Counted from the first letter of the stretch, positions 1 through 5,714 are shown. The stretch: 7,545 nt of DNA from Flavobacteriia bacterium (GCA_011330545.1 DRQI01000194.1:1-7545), one strand, 5' to 3'. Notes: a model not told the origin generated them from the letters alone. Made by a program: numbers and translations.

Positions 1-152
1 GGAAAAGTAACATAGCTATCGGTTTGATTTACCAATGCTATTTTGGTAAGATTGAGTTGCGGAACACTATCGATTATTTCTTGTGAATAGGCAGAGCCTG
101 CCAAAAAGATAATTACTGCAAAACAAAAGAAATAACGATATGACTCTTTCAT
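1..152 (-). CDS. N-terminal fragment of a secreted protein of unknown function
   Basis: This open frame starts at an ATG (152-150) and runs off the left window edge after 50 codons with no stop. The first residues, MKESYRYFFCFAVIIFLAG, followed by SAYSQ, look like a Sec signal peptide: a short polar start, a hydrophobic core at about residues 7-18, and a probable signal peptidase I site after about residue 23 (AYS before Q). The mature part begins EIIDSVPQLNLTKIALVNQ and shows no motif I recognise. The start lies only 6 nt after the DUF2141 stop codon, so it is probably cotranscribed and perhaps translationally coupled with that gene. The product is likely exported to the periplasm or outer membrane. 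The function cannot be named from this fragment. Confidence 0.7.
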   Translation of the reverse strand, partial: MKESYRYFFCFAVIIFLAGSAYSQEIIDSVPQLNLTKIALVNQTDSYVTF

Positions 153-158
153 GATGAA

Positions 159-602
159 CTATAAATAGATTATTTTGATATTTTTTTCTGTATCGGCATT
201 TAATTGAAAACTTGCTTTTGAAAATTTAGGGCGGTTTGAAAATCCGATAGATTTATAATTTGAAAATCCGATACCTTCTTTAGGCATTATAAATTTTTTA
301 TCTATTTTGCCATTTTCATTTTCATCGTGTAAGATATTAACTGCATATTTCCCTTCGGGCAAGTCTTTAAATGTAAATATTGCCGAATTATGAACAATTT
401 TTGCTACTGCTTTTGCATAATACTTTTCGTATTTTTCATCCGGAATACTACCTTCTTTAGTGTACAAAGCAACCTGAACAATACCCTTTGAATTCCGTAA
501 GTTATTTACCGTTATTTTTAAGGAATAGGTTTTTTTCTTTTCTTGATAGTTGAAAGACATCAATAATGTAACAATGGTAAGAAGTATTATTTTTTTTATC
601 AT
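159..602 (-). CDS. DUF2141 family secreted protein
   Basis: The protein has 147 residues and starts at ATG 602-600 after an A-rich leader (ATTATAAA). Residues 1-18 form a hydrophobic signal peptide with a KK start; mature EKKKTYSLKI begins the conserved domain. The DUF2141 hallmarks are clear: a first strand (LKITVNNLRNSKGIVQVALY, about 28-47), then LPEGKYAVNILHDENENGKID (about 81-101), then the IGFSN motif at about 111-115. The D93-x-N95-x-N97-G-x-x-D101 pattern resembles a calcium-binding loop, although metal binding is inference. The fold is expected to be an all-beta, immunoglobulin-like domain outside the cytoplasm. The family has no established biochemical role. The gene follows the LOG-family gene after 26 nt and precedes another exported protein by 6 nt, so it looks like the tail of the same transcript. 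Family assignment is firm; function is unknown. Confidence 0.9.
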   Translation of the reverse strand: MIKKIILLTIVTLLMSFNYQEKKKTYSLKITVNNLRNSKGIVQVALYTKEGSIPDEKYEKYYAKAVAKIVHNSAIFTFKDLPEGKYAVNILHDENENGKIDKKFIMPKEGIGFSNYKSIGFSNRPKFSKASFQLNADTEKNIKIIYL

Positions 603-628
603 TTTATAATCAATTTAGGTATAGATTG

Positions 629-1363
629 TTATTTTCTTTCTGCGAACCACCATTTTGGACGAGTTGGCCTTTTTACCAATCCAAATCTTTTAACAGCGTG
701 CTCTTCAATATGATTTACCAAGGCTTCAACAGAGTCTGTCATAAACAACAATTTCATGTCTTCTTTACTAATACTCTCATTTTCTGCCATTACCTGAATA
801 TGTTGCCAAAGTTCTTTATGATATTTTGAATCAAATATTACCACGGGAAAATGTTGAATCACCCTAGTTTGTATTAAGGTAAGCGCTTCAAAAAGCTCAT
901 CCAATGTACCTATACCTCCCGGCATTACTACAAAGGCATAAGAATATTTTATCAAGATTACTTTTCTTATAAAAAAATACGGAATATCAATCCATTTATG
1001 AAGATACGGATTGGGTTTTTGTTCAAAAGGAAGGATGATATTACAGCCTACAGAATATCCTCCTGCTTCGTAAGCTCCTTTATTGGCAGCTTCCATAATT
1101 CCGGGGCCACCACCAGTCATAACGGTAAATCCTAGTTTAGAAAGGGCTGCACCGATACGAACGGCATTTTTGTAATGCGGCGAATCTTTGGTAAACCGTG
1201 CCGAACCAAATACAGTAACACAAGGGCCTACAAAGTGCATTTTACGAAATGCCTTGATAAAATTAAATTGCACTTTAAATGAAAATAATAGTTCTTTAAA
1301 CCTTGACAAAGGCCCTCTCACAAATAACGATTCGTCTTTAGCAAGTTTATATTTCATACTCAT
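629..1363 (-). CDS. LOG family protein (TIGR00730-type Rossmann fold, putative nucleotide phosphoribohydrolase)
   Basis: This 244-residue protein belongs to the LOG (lysine-decarboxylase-like Rossmann) family. Visible motifs are FGSAR (52-56), TGGGPGIMEAANKGA (83-97), FIRKV (131-135, with the conserved Arg) and the family signature PGGIGTLDE (148-156), whose Glu is catalytic in characterised members. Those members release the base from nucleoside 5'-monophosphates, for example cytokinin ribotides or, in PpnN-type enzymes, purine and pyrimidine nucleotides. The substrate here is not known. The N-terminal 45 residues precede the Rossmann core and the C-terminus is basic and Trp-rich (RPTRPKWWF). 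No signal peptide is seen, so the protein should be cytoplasmic. The ATG at 1363 lies 10 nt after the upstream permease stop; a second ATG at 1357 is an alternative that changes only two residues. The spacing implies cotranscription with the exporter, but a functional link is not evident. Confidence 0.92.
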   Translation of the reverse strand: MSMKYKLAKDESLFVRGPLSRFKELLFSFKVQFNFIKAFRKMHFVGPCVTVFGSARFTKDSPHYKNAVRIGAALSKLGFTVMTGGGPGIMEAANKGAYEAGGYSVGCNIILPFEQKPNPYLHKWIDIPYFFIRKVILIKYSYAFVVMPGGIGTLDELFEALTLIQTRVIQHFPVVIFDSKYHKELWQHIQVMAENESISKEDMKLLFMTDSVEALVNHIEEHAVKRFGLVKRPTRPKWWFAERK

Positions 1364-1373
1364 TTCTTATTGT

Positions 1374-2495
1374 TTAATTTGTTTTTTTATAACTCCATAC
1401 GGCCAATCCATTCATAATGATGGCATAAACCAGTGTTTTTGTAAACTGTGGGAGAATATCTGTAAATCCGGCTCCTTTTAACATGACCATCCGCATTACT
1501 TCTACATAGAACTTTATCGGATTAAATTCTGTCAATGCCTGTGCCCATTCGGGCATACTTTCAATGGGCGTAAAAAGCCCGCTCATTAAGATAAAAATGA
1601 CTACGAAAAACCAAGCGATAAACATGGCTTGTTGCTGTGTATCTGTAAAATTTGAAATAAAAAGCCCCATGCCTAAGATGACCAAAATATAAATTGCAGT
1701 ATAGCCATACATTAACAAGGCGCTTCCTACCATTGGCACTTGAAACAATACTTTTGAAATGATGAGTCCTACGGTTAACAAAACCATCCCTAATACCCAA
1801 AACGGAAATAATTTGCCAATAATGAATTGGTGTTTTTTAATGGGAGTGACATTCATTTGTTCTAGAGTACCTATCTCTTTTTCGCGAACGATATTCATTC
1901 CTGATAAGAATAAGGTAATCATAGTTACTAAAAGCACTAAAATTCCGGGTACCATAAAGGTTTTATAATTCAACGTTTTGTTATACCAAAAAGAGGGAAT
2001 ACTGATAATGCTTTTTGGTACATTCTTCATGTCTGACGGTTGCAATAAACCTACTTGAGCGTTTTGGTTAAAGCGTTGTACAATTTGATTGATATACACG
2101 TTTTCAACGCCCGCTGCCGCACCATCAATGGCATTTATGGTAACCGAAAGATTGGTTTTTTTATCTTTCAACAAGTCTCTTTCAAAATAATGTGGTATTT
2201 CTAAAATAACATCAACTTCTCCTTTTAGCATAGCGGTGTTAGCACGCCGGCTTGAAGGAAAGTCTGTAATAATATTAAAATATGTTGAAGCGTCAAACCG
2301 GTCTATTAATGCTCTCGAAAAAGATGTCTTATCATGATCTATATAAGAAAACTTAATATTCTTAACTTCAAAAGTAGCTGCACTTGAAAGAATTACCAAT
2401 TGAATTAGAGGTAGTACAAAAATAATAGGCAACATTCCTTTATTTCTAAAGATTTGTTTAAATTCTTTTTGGATGATATATCGTATGATTCGCAT
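1374..2495 (-). CDS. ABC-2 type transporter permease, YbhR-like (second permease subunit)
   Basis: This 373-residue inner-membrane protein has the ABC-2 permease layout. An amphipathic N-terminus (EFKQIFRNKG) is followed by TM1 (about 21-41), a large periplasmic domain (about 42-178), then five further helices (about 179-201, 228-248, 262-282, 289-309 and 352-369). The cytoplasmic REKEIGTLEQ motif (204-213) after TM2 is the typical ATPase-contacting loop. The domain order and the MSGLFTPIESMP stretch after TM5 match the YbhR/YbhS/YhhJ family. It is a paralogue of the permease encoded just upstream, and the two presumably form a heterodimer energised by the two ATPases. The start is ATG 2495-2493. 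The 88-nt gap to the upstream permease is purine-rich on the coding strand. The substrate cannot be read from the sequence; E. coli YbhFSR has been linked to drug and cation export. Confidence 0.93.
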   Translation of the reverse strand: MRIIRYIIQKEFKQIFRNKGMLPIIFVLPLIQLVILSSAATFEVKNIKFSYIDHDKTSFSRALIDRFDASTYFNIITDFPSSRRANTAMLKGEVDVILEIPHYFERDLLKDKKTNLSVTINAIDGAAAGVENVYINQIVQRFNQNAQVGLLQPSDMKNVPKSIISIPSFWYNKTLNYKTFMVPGILVLLVTMITLFLSGMNIVREKEIGTLEQMNVTPIKKHQFIIGKLFPFWVLGMVLLTVGLIISKVLFQVPMVGSALLMYGYTAIYILVILGMGLFISNFTDTQQQAMFIAWFFVVIFILMSGLFTPIESMPEWAQALTEFNPIKFYVEVMRMVMLKGAGFTDILPQFTKTLVYAIIMNGLAVWSYKKTN

Positions 2496-2583
2496 GGATT
2501 CTAATTTTACTACTGTTTTTATGAAAAAGAGAAGGGAAAAATTTTTCTATATTCTCTATTCTTTTTATCTCATTTCTTCCTTT
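2496..2583 (-). other. Purine-rich spacer between the two permease genes
   Basis: This 88-nt gap is almost all A and G on the coding strand over its first half, with AGAATAGA occurring twice (starting GAATAGAAAGG and AGAATAGAGAAT) and then an AAAAATTTTT run. There is no strong hairpin with a T-run, no open frame and no clear Bacteroidetes promoter (TAnnTTTG). It looks like a degenerate simple repeat or untranslated spacer inside the operon. Confidence 0.5.
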
Positions 2584-3690
2584 CTATTCTAATCTAATCT
2601 TATATTTTTTAATGCTCAACCCAATAAAAAAGACGGTCATTCCTATTAACACTAATGTTTCTTTCCACAGCAGTGTAATTCCTACTCCTTTGAGCATAAT
2701 TCCTTTTAAAATGATAATGAACCATTTGGCAGGAATGATATTGCTAATAATTTGTAAAGGCAACGGCATACTGGTAATAGGAAAAATAAATCCTGACAAT
2801 AAAATTACGGGCAACATTAAACCCATCAATGAAATCATCATCGCCGTTTGTTGTGTCTTAGAGATGGTTGATATTAAAATACCTAATGACAATGCATTGA
2901 TAATAAATAAGATACTTTCAAATGCCAATAAAAACAAACTGCCTTCAACGGGCATTTTAAAAATAAATATGCTGAGTAAAACAATAACAATGGCATTGAT
3001 AACAGACAAGAAAATGTACGGAAATACTTTACCTATAATTACTTGAAATGGCTTTATGGGTGATACCAGTAAAATTTCCATAGTGCCTAATTCTTTTTCT
3101 CGAGTGATGGAAATAGAAGTCATCATGGCTGAAACCAACATTAGGATGATGGTCATTACTCCGGGTACAAACATAAAGACACTTTTGAGTTCCGGATTAT
3201 AAATCATTTTTGTTTGCGGAATGATTTGATAAGCAATTTGAATGTCTTTGTTTACTTCTTGTTGGTATTTTTGTAAAATAGAATTTGTATAATTACTAAT
3301 TGTATTCGCCGTGTTAGGGTCGGTGGCATCAGTAATAATTTGCAGTGTTGCCTTATTGTCTCTGATAAGGTTTTTGCTAAAATCTTTTTCAAAGATGAGT
3401 ACTGCTTTTACCTTTCCTTTTTTAAAGACAGCTGCTATTTCAGACTCATTTTTTATTGTTTCATTATTACTAAAATAACTGGAAGCGACTATTTTAGCAA
3501 TAATTTCTTGGGTAGTTGCATCTTTTGCTTTGTCAAAAATGGCAATATCCACATTGTTGATTTCATTGGTAATGGCAAAACCAAATAGCATAATTTGTGC
3601 AATGGGCATTCCAAATAGGATAAACAGTGAACGTTTATCTCTAAAAATATGGTAAAATTCTTTTCTTATAAATCCTTTAAATCGTTTCAT
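2584..3690 (-). CDS. ABC-2 type transporter permease, YbhS-like (first permease subunit)
   Basis: With the ATG at 3690-3688 the protein has 368 residues. A longer frame opens upstream at a TTG (3711), but its seven extra residues are translated from a hairpin repeat, and MKRFKGFIRKEFYHIFRDKR is the usual ABC-2 permease N-terminus, so the ATG is preferred. The layout is an amphipathic helix, TM1 (about 21-41), a periplasmic domain (about 42-173), then helices at about 174-195, 222-244, 251-275, 282-303 and 344-361. The loop after TM2 carries REKELGTMEILLVSP (198-212), the conserved ATPase-contact region. TM5 runs into LLSGFIFPITSMPLP, typical of the YbhS/YhhJ family. It should pair with the downstream paralogue in the inner membrane. 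The start codon sits only 11 nt from a strong hairpin, and a 297-nt repeat-rich gap separates this gene from its ATPase partner, which may affect its expression. Confidence 0.93.
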   Translation of the reverse strand: MKRFKGFIRKEFYHIFRDKRSLFILFGMPIAQIMLFGFAITNEINNVDIAIFDKAKDATTQEIIAKIVASSYFSNNETIKNESEIAAVFKKGKVKAVLIFEKDFSKNLIRDNKATLQIITDATDPNTANTISNYTNSILQKYQQEVNKDIQIAYQIIPQTKMIYNPELKSVFMFVPGVMTIILMLVSAMMTSISITREKELGTMEILLVSPIKPFQVIIGKVFPYIFLSVINAIVIVLLSIFIFKMPVEGSLFLLAFESILFIINALSLGILISTISKTQQTAMMISLMGLMLPVILLSGFIFPITSMPLPLQIISNIIPAKWFIIILKGIMLKGVGITLLWKETLVLIGMTVFFIGLSIKKYKIRLE

Positions 3691-3701
3691 CCTATCCCCA
3701 A

Positions 3702-3720
3702 CCCTTCCCAAAGGGAAGGG
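3702..3720. repeat. GC-rich hairpin repeat next to the permease start codon
   Basis: CCCTTCCC (3702-3709) and GGGAAGGG (3713-3720) are perfect 8-bp inverted arms around an AAA/TTT loop. On the coding strand the hairpin ends 11 nt before the permease ATG, with TTGGGGATAGG between. The sequence resembles a REP-like CCCTTTGGG repeat that I recall as common between genes in Bacteroidetes; a genome-wide count would be needed to prove this. In the operon direction no T-run follows, so it is not a terminator of this transcript. Confidence 0.7.
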
Positions 3721-3744
3721 AGTTTTCTTTTTTAATTGTTAATT

Positions 3745-3771
3745 ATCTCTCAGTTCCTCAAAGGGAGAGAT
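3745..3771. repeat. Imperfect hairpin, possible degenerate copy of the adjacent CCCTTTGGG repeat
   Basis: ATCTCTC (3745-3751) pairs with GAGAGAT (3765-3771) around a 13-nt loop. On the coding strand it reads TCTCCCTTTGAGG, sharing TCCCTTTG with the neighbouring GC-rich hairpin, so it may be a second, decayed unit of the same element. A run of six T residues follows on the plus strand, which would resemble a terminator for plus-strand transcription, but no plus-strand gene is present. Confidence 0.45.
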
Positions 3772-3812
3772 TTTTTGTCTATAATATGATTTTATCAATC
3801 CTATTTTTTGAG

Positions 3813-3840
3813 TCCTAACAGGTTTTAAAACCTGTTAGGA
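3813..3840. repeat. Perfect 28-bp palindrome, interspersed-repeat type A
   Basis: TCCTAACAGGTTTT (3813-3826) is followed directly by its exact reverse complement AAAACCTGTTAGGA (3827-3840). A second, competing left arm ATCAATCCTA (3794-3803) is complementary to TAGGATTGAT (3836-3845), so two alternative structures are possible. The core (CAGGTTT...AAACCTG) is shared with the palindrome at 4772-4806. In the operon direction it is followed by an A-run, not a T-run, so it is unlikely to be the operon's intrinsic terminator. Confidence 0.85.
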
Positions 3841-3889
3841 TTGATACTAATCCTTTTTTCATTCGCTGTTTCACCGAGATTATATTTTT

Positions 3890-3917
3890 GAGATTCTTCA
3901 TTTCATTCAGAATGACA
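3890..3917 (-). repeat. CATTCTGAA-type interspersed repeat-like element
   Basis: On the minus strand this reads TGTCATTCTGAATGAA followed by ATGAAGAATCTC. It matches, from memory, a short element of the form TGTCATTCTGA(A/G)CGAAG...GAAGAATCT found many times in intergenic DNA of Bacteroidetes and some other phyla. Only one copy is in the window, so the repeat status rests on recall and needs a genome count. Confidence 0.5.
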
Positions 3918-3932
3918 TTATTTTCAATTCAG

Positions 3933-3982
3933 TCTTTCGTCTTATCTCTTACAGTTCCGAAGTTTCGGAAATCTTTCGTCTT
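3933..3982. repeat. 11-bp direct repeat pair flanking a TTCCGAA hairpin
   Basis: TCTTTCGTCTT occurs at 3933-3943 and again at 3972-3982, 39 nt apart. Between them TTCCGAA (3955-3961) and TTCGGAA (3964-3970) form a perfect 7-bp inverted repeat around a 2-nt GT loop. On the coding strand this unit starts 4 nt after the second ATPase stop codon and might mark or stabilise the 3' end of that cistron. No T-run follows in that direction. Confidence 0.55.
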
Positions 3983-3986
3983 TTTT

Positions 3987-4715
3987 TCATCCGCGTGCAA
4001 GTTTTAAAAACACATCATTCATACTTGCTACATTAAATTGTTCTTTTAATTTTTTGGGCGTGTCTAAGGCTTCTATTTTTCCGTCTACCATAATAGAAAC
4101 CCTATTACAATATTCGGCCTCATCCATATAGTGCGTGGTTACAAATACGGTAGTTCCCTCATAGGCTGTTTTGTAAATCATTTCCCAAAATTGACGTCTG
4201 GTAATTGGGTCTACGCCACCCGTAGGTTCATCTAAAAAAATAATTTTAGGGTCGTGTAATAAGGCTACCGAAAAAGCCAGTTTTTGTTTCCAACCCAGCG
4301 GTAATGACCCGACCAATTCACCGGCTACTTTTTGTAAGCCTAATTCGTTGATTAACAGCGTACTTTTTTCTTTTATTTGCTGCCTCGACAAGCCATAGAT
4401 ACCGCCAAAAAAAGTAATATTTTCTTTGACTGTTAAATCGTCATACAAGGCAAATTTCTGACTCATATACCCAATACTTTTTTTAATTCCTTCGGGGTTT
4501 TTATAAACGTCTAAGCCTGCTACTTCGGCTTCGCCTGATGTGGGCGTAGAAATACCTATCAACATTTTCATAGCGGTTGTTTTTCCGGCGCCGTTTGCTC
4601 CTAAAAACCCGAATATCTCACCTTGTTTTACTTCAAAAGTAATCGCATTTACGGCTGTAAAATCACCAAACTTTTTGGTGAGGTTTTTGGCTTGTATGAT
4701 GTTTGTTTTTTTCAT
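3987..4715 (-). CDS. ABC transporter ATP-binding protein, YbhF C-terminal-half type (ATPase 2)
   Basis: This single-domain ATPase has 242 residues. The motifs are Walker A GANGAGKT (39-46), Q-loop Gln86 in YMSQKFALY, Walker B KIIFLDEP (157-164) with the catalytic Glu163, D-loop GGVDP (166-170), and switch His195 in TTHYMDEAEYC. The signature is unusual: SLPLGWKQK (137-145) replaces LSGGxKQ. From memory the same LPLG form occurs in the second nucleotide-binding domain of E. coli YbhF and RbbA, so it is a family feature and not a recent lesion. The protein should pair with ATPase 1 at the cytoplasmic face and drive the two ABC-2 permeases. The start is ATG 4715 after AAGAATGAGAAA; the gap to ATPase 1 is 97 nt and holds a large palindrome. 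The substrate is unknown; multidrug or cation export is the family precedent. Confidence 0.95.
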   Translation of the reverse strand: MKKTNIIQAKNLTKKFGDFTAVNAITFEVKQGEIFGFLGANGAGKTTAMKMLIGISTPTSGEAEVAGLDVYKNPEGIKKSIGYMSQKFALYDDLTVKENITFFGGIYGLSRQQIKEKSTLLINELGLQKVAGELVGSLPLGWKQKLAFSVALLHDPKIIFLDEPTGGVDPITRRQFWEMIYKTAYEGTTVFVTTHYMDEAEYCNRVSIMVDGKIEALDTPKKLKEQFNVASMNDVFLKLARG

Positions 4716-4771
4716 TTTCTCATTCTTAATCCTCTTCTCAGTAAGGGTTTTATTTTCAAGATATTTTTTGT

Positions 4772-4806
4772 GAGACCTGTCAGGTTTTTGAAACCTGTCA
4801 GGTCTC
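4772..4806. repeat. Near-perfect 35-bp palindrome between the two ATPase genes, interspersed-repeat type A
   Basis: GAGACCTGTCAGGTTT (4772-4787) and AAACCTGTCAGGTCTC (4791-4806) are 16-bp inverted arms with a single mismatch around a TTG loop. Each arm also contains ACCTGTCAGGT (4775-4785 and 4793-4803), which is itself nearly palindromic. The element shares the CAGGTTT...AAACCTG core with the palindrome at 3813-3840. On the coding strand ACAAAAAAT follows it, so it is not a terminator for the operon. Confidence 0.85.
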
Positions 4807-4811
4807 GACTT

Positions 4812-5714
4812 TTATCTTGCCAATTCCATAAACGTATCTTCAATAGTTGTTGCTGTGGGTTGAATTGTGATATTTTCCAATCCTTTATCCTTTAAAAACT
4901 GCACTAGCTCATCAGGATTAAAATCATCTCGCTTATCGGTATAGTGTATAAATTCTCCGAAAGGATATACACTATGATTGTATTGGTATTCATTGAGATA
5001 TAAAATCAATTCATACATATTGTTTGCTTTTATATCGTATATCTTTTTTGGATAATGTTTGATAATTTCTTGCGGGGTATCAATTTCTAAAATAGCGCCA
5101 TCTTGAATGAGTGCAATTCTATCACATAAAGCAGCCTCATCCATATAGGGCGTTGATACCAACATGGTAATTCCTTTTTTTTGCAGGCGTTTTAGCATTT
5201 CCCAAAATTCTTTACGCGAAACAGGGTCGACACCTGTGGTAGGCTCATCTAAAAACAATACGTTGGGTTTGTGGATTAAGGCACAACTCAAGGCTAGTTT
5301 TTGTTTCATGCCTCCCGACAATTTTCCGGCTCTACGATTTTTAAAAGGCTCTATTTGTACATAAATATCTTTGATTAAATCGTAATTCTCTTCGATGGTA
5401 GTACCGAAAATGGTTGCAAAAAACGTCAGATTTTCTTCTACTGTCAAATCTTGATAGAGAGAAAAACGGCCGGGCATATATCCTACATGGTTTCTGATGT
5501 CTTTATAATTATCAACCACATCGTATCCGGCTACCGTGGCAGTACCCTCATCAGCAAATAACAGGGTTGTTAAAATTCTGAATAAGGTTGTTTTACCTGC
5601 GCCATCGGGGCCTATAAGCCCAAATAATTCGCCTTCTTTCACTTCAAAAGAAATGTCTTTTAAAGCAGTTACATCTTCATAAGATTTGCTAATATGTTGT
5701 ATTGAAATGCTCAT
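4812..5714 (-). CDS. ABC transporter ATP-binding protein, YbhF N-terminal-half type (ATPase 1, degenerate Q- and H-loops)
   Basis: The protein has 300 residues: an ABC ATPase core (about 1-220) and a C-terminal extension of about 80 residues ending IEDTFMELAR, similar to the end of ATPase 2 (DVFLKLARG). Intact motifs are Walker A GPDGAGKT (35-42), signature LSGGMKQK (132-139), Walker B NVLFLDEP (151-158) with Glu157, and GVDP (161-164). Two key residues differ from consensus: the Q-loop position is Gly82 (YMPGRFSLY instead of MPQRF or MSQKF), and the switch His is Pro189 (STPYMDEA instead of STHYMDEA). Both substitutions were checked at codon level. This is expected of the non-catalytic side of an asymmetric ABC dimer. 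The ATG at 5714-5712 overlaps the TGA of the upstream small membrane protein (ATGA), implying translational coupling. It should work with ATPase 2 in powering the permeases. Confidence 0.94.
   Translation of the reverse strand: MSISIQHISKSYEDVTALKDISFEVKEGELFGLIGPDGAGKTTLFRILTTLLFADEGTATVAGYDVVDNYKDIRNHVGYMPGRFSLYQDLTVEENLTFFATIFGTTIEENYDLIKDIYVQIEPFKNRRAGKLSGGMKQKLALSCALIHKPNVLFLDEPTTGVDPVSRKEFWEMLKRLQKKGITMLVSTPYMDEAALCDRIALIQDGAILEIDTPQEIIKHYPKKIYDIKANNMYELILYLNEYQYNHSVYPFGEFIHYTDKRDDFNPDELVQFLKDKGLENITIQPTATTIEDTFMELAR

Larger units (their letters stand above)
3691..3986. other. Repeat-filled intergenic region inside the exporter operon
   Basis: About 296 nt separate the second ATPase stop from the permease ATG, far more than at most other junctions of the operon. 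No coding frame of note is present on either strand. The region is instead a mosaic: reading toward higher coordinates it holds a GC-rich hairpin, a weaker GAGAGAT hairpin, a perfect 28-bp palindrome, a CATTCTGAA-type repeat-like element, an 11-bp direct repeat pair and a 7-bp TTCCGAA hairpin. I found no TAnnTTTG promoter on the minus strand. None of the hairpins is followed by a T-run in the direction of the operon, so read-through is expected. Confidence 0.8.

Noticed and set aside
1561..1800. Minus-strand 79-codon frame inside the second permease
   Set aside because: It is an out-of-frame overlap within a clear ABC-2 permease gene, with no family resemblance.
3745..3776. Hairpin followed by six T residues on the plus strand, resembling an intrinsic terminator
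   Set aside because: No gene is transcribed on the plus strand toward it, the stem is weak with a 13-nt loop, and on the operon strand an A-run, not a T-run, adjoins it.
4772..4806. Large palindrome considered as a transcription terminator between the ATPases
   Set aside because: In the operon direction it is followed by ACAAAAAAT, so the U-tract is missing, and the genes on either side must be co-expressed to make one transporter.
3813..4806. Two similar palindromic repeats considered as a CRISPR remnant
   Set aside because: They are more than 900 nt apart with a coding gene between, differ in sequence, and there is no regular spacer array or cas gene.
4716..4811. Possible promoter upstream of ATPase 2 (TATCTTG on the minus strand)
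   Set aside because: It is one base short of the TAnnTTTG consensus and no TTG element lies at the expected upstream distance.
626..4895. Plus-strand open frames (for example 626-829, 1188-1481, 2612-3046, 3340-3588, 4540-4773, 4623-4895)
   Set aside because: Each lies largely opposite a well-supported minus-strand gene, lacks a recognisable domain, and has the composition expected of an antisense shadow.
4812..5714. ATPase 1 considered as a pseudogene because the Q- and H-loop residues are missing
   Set aside because: The frame is intact, Walker A, Walker B and LSGG are kept, and the losses fit the known asymmetric ABC dimer pattern together with ATPase 2.
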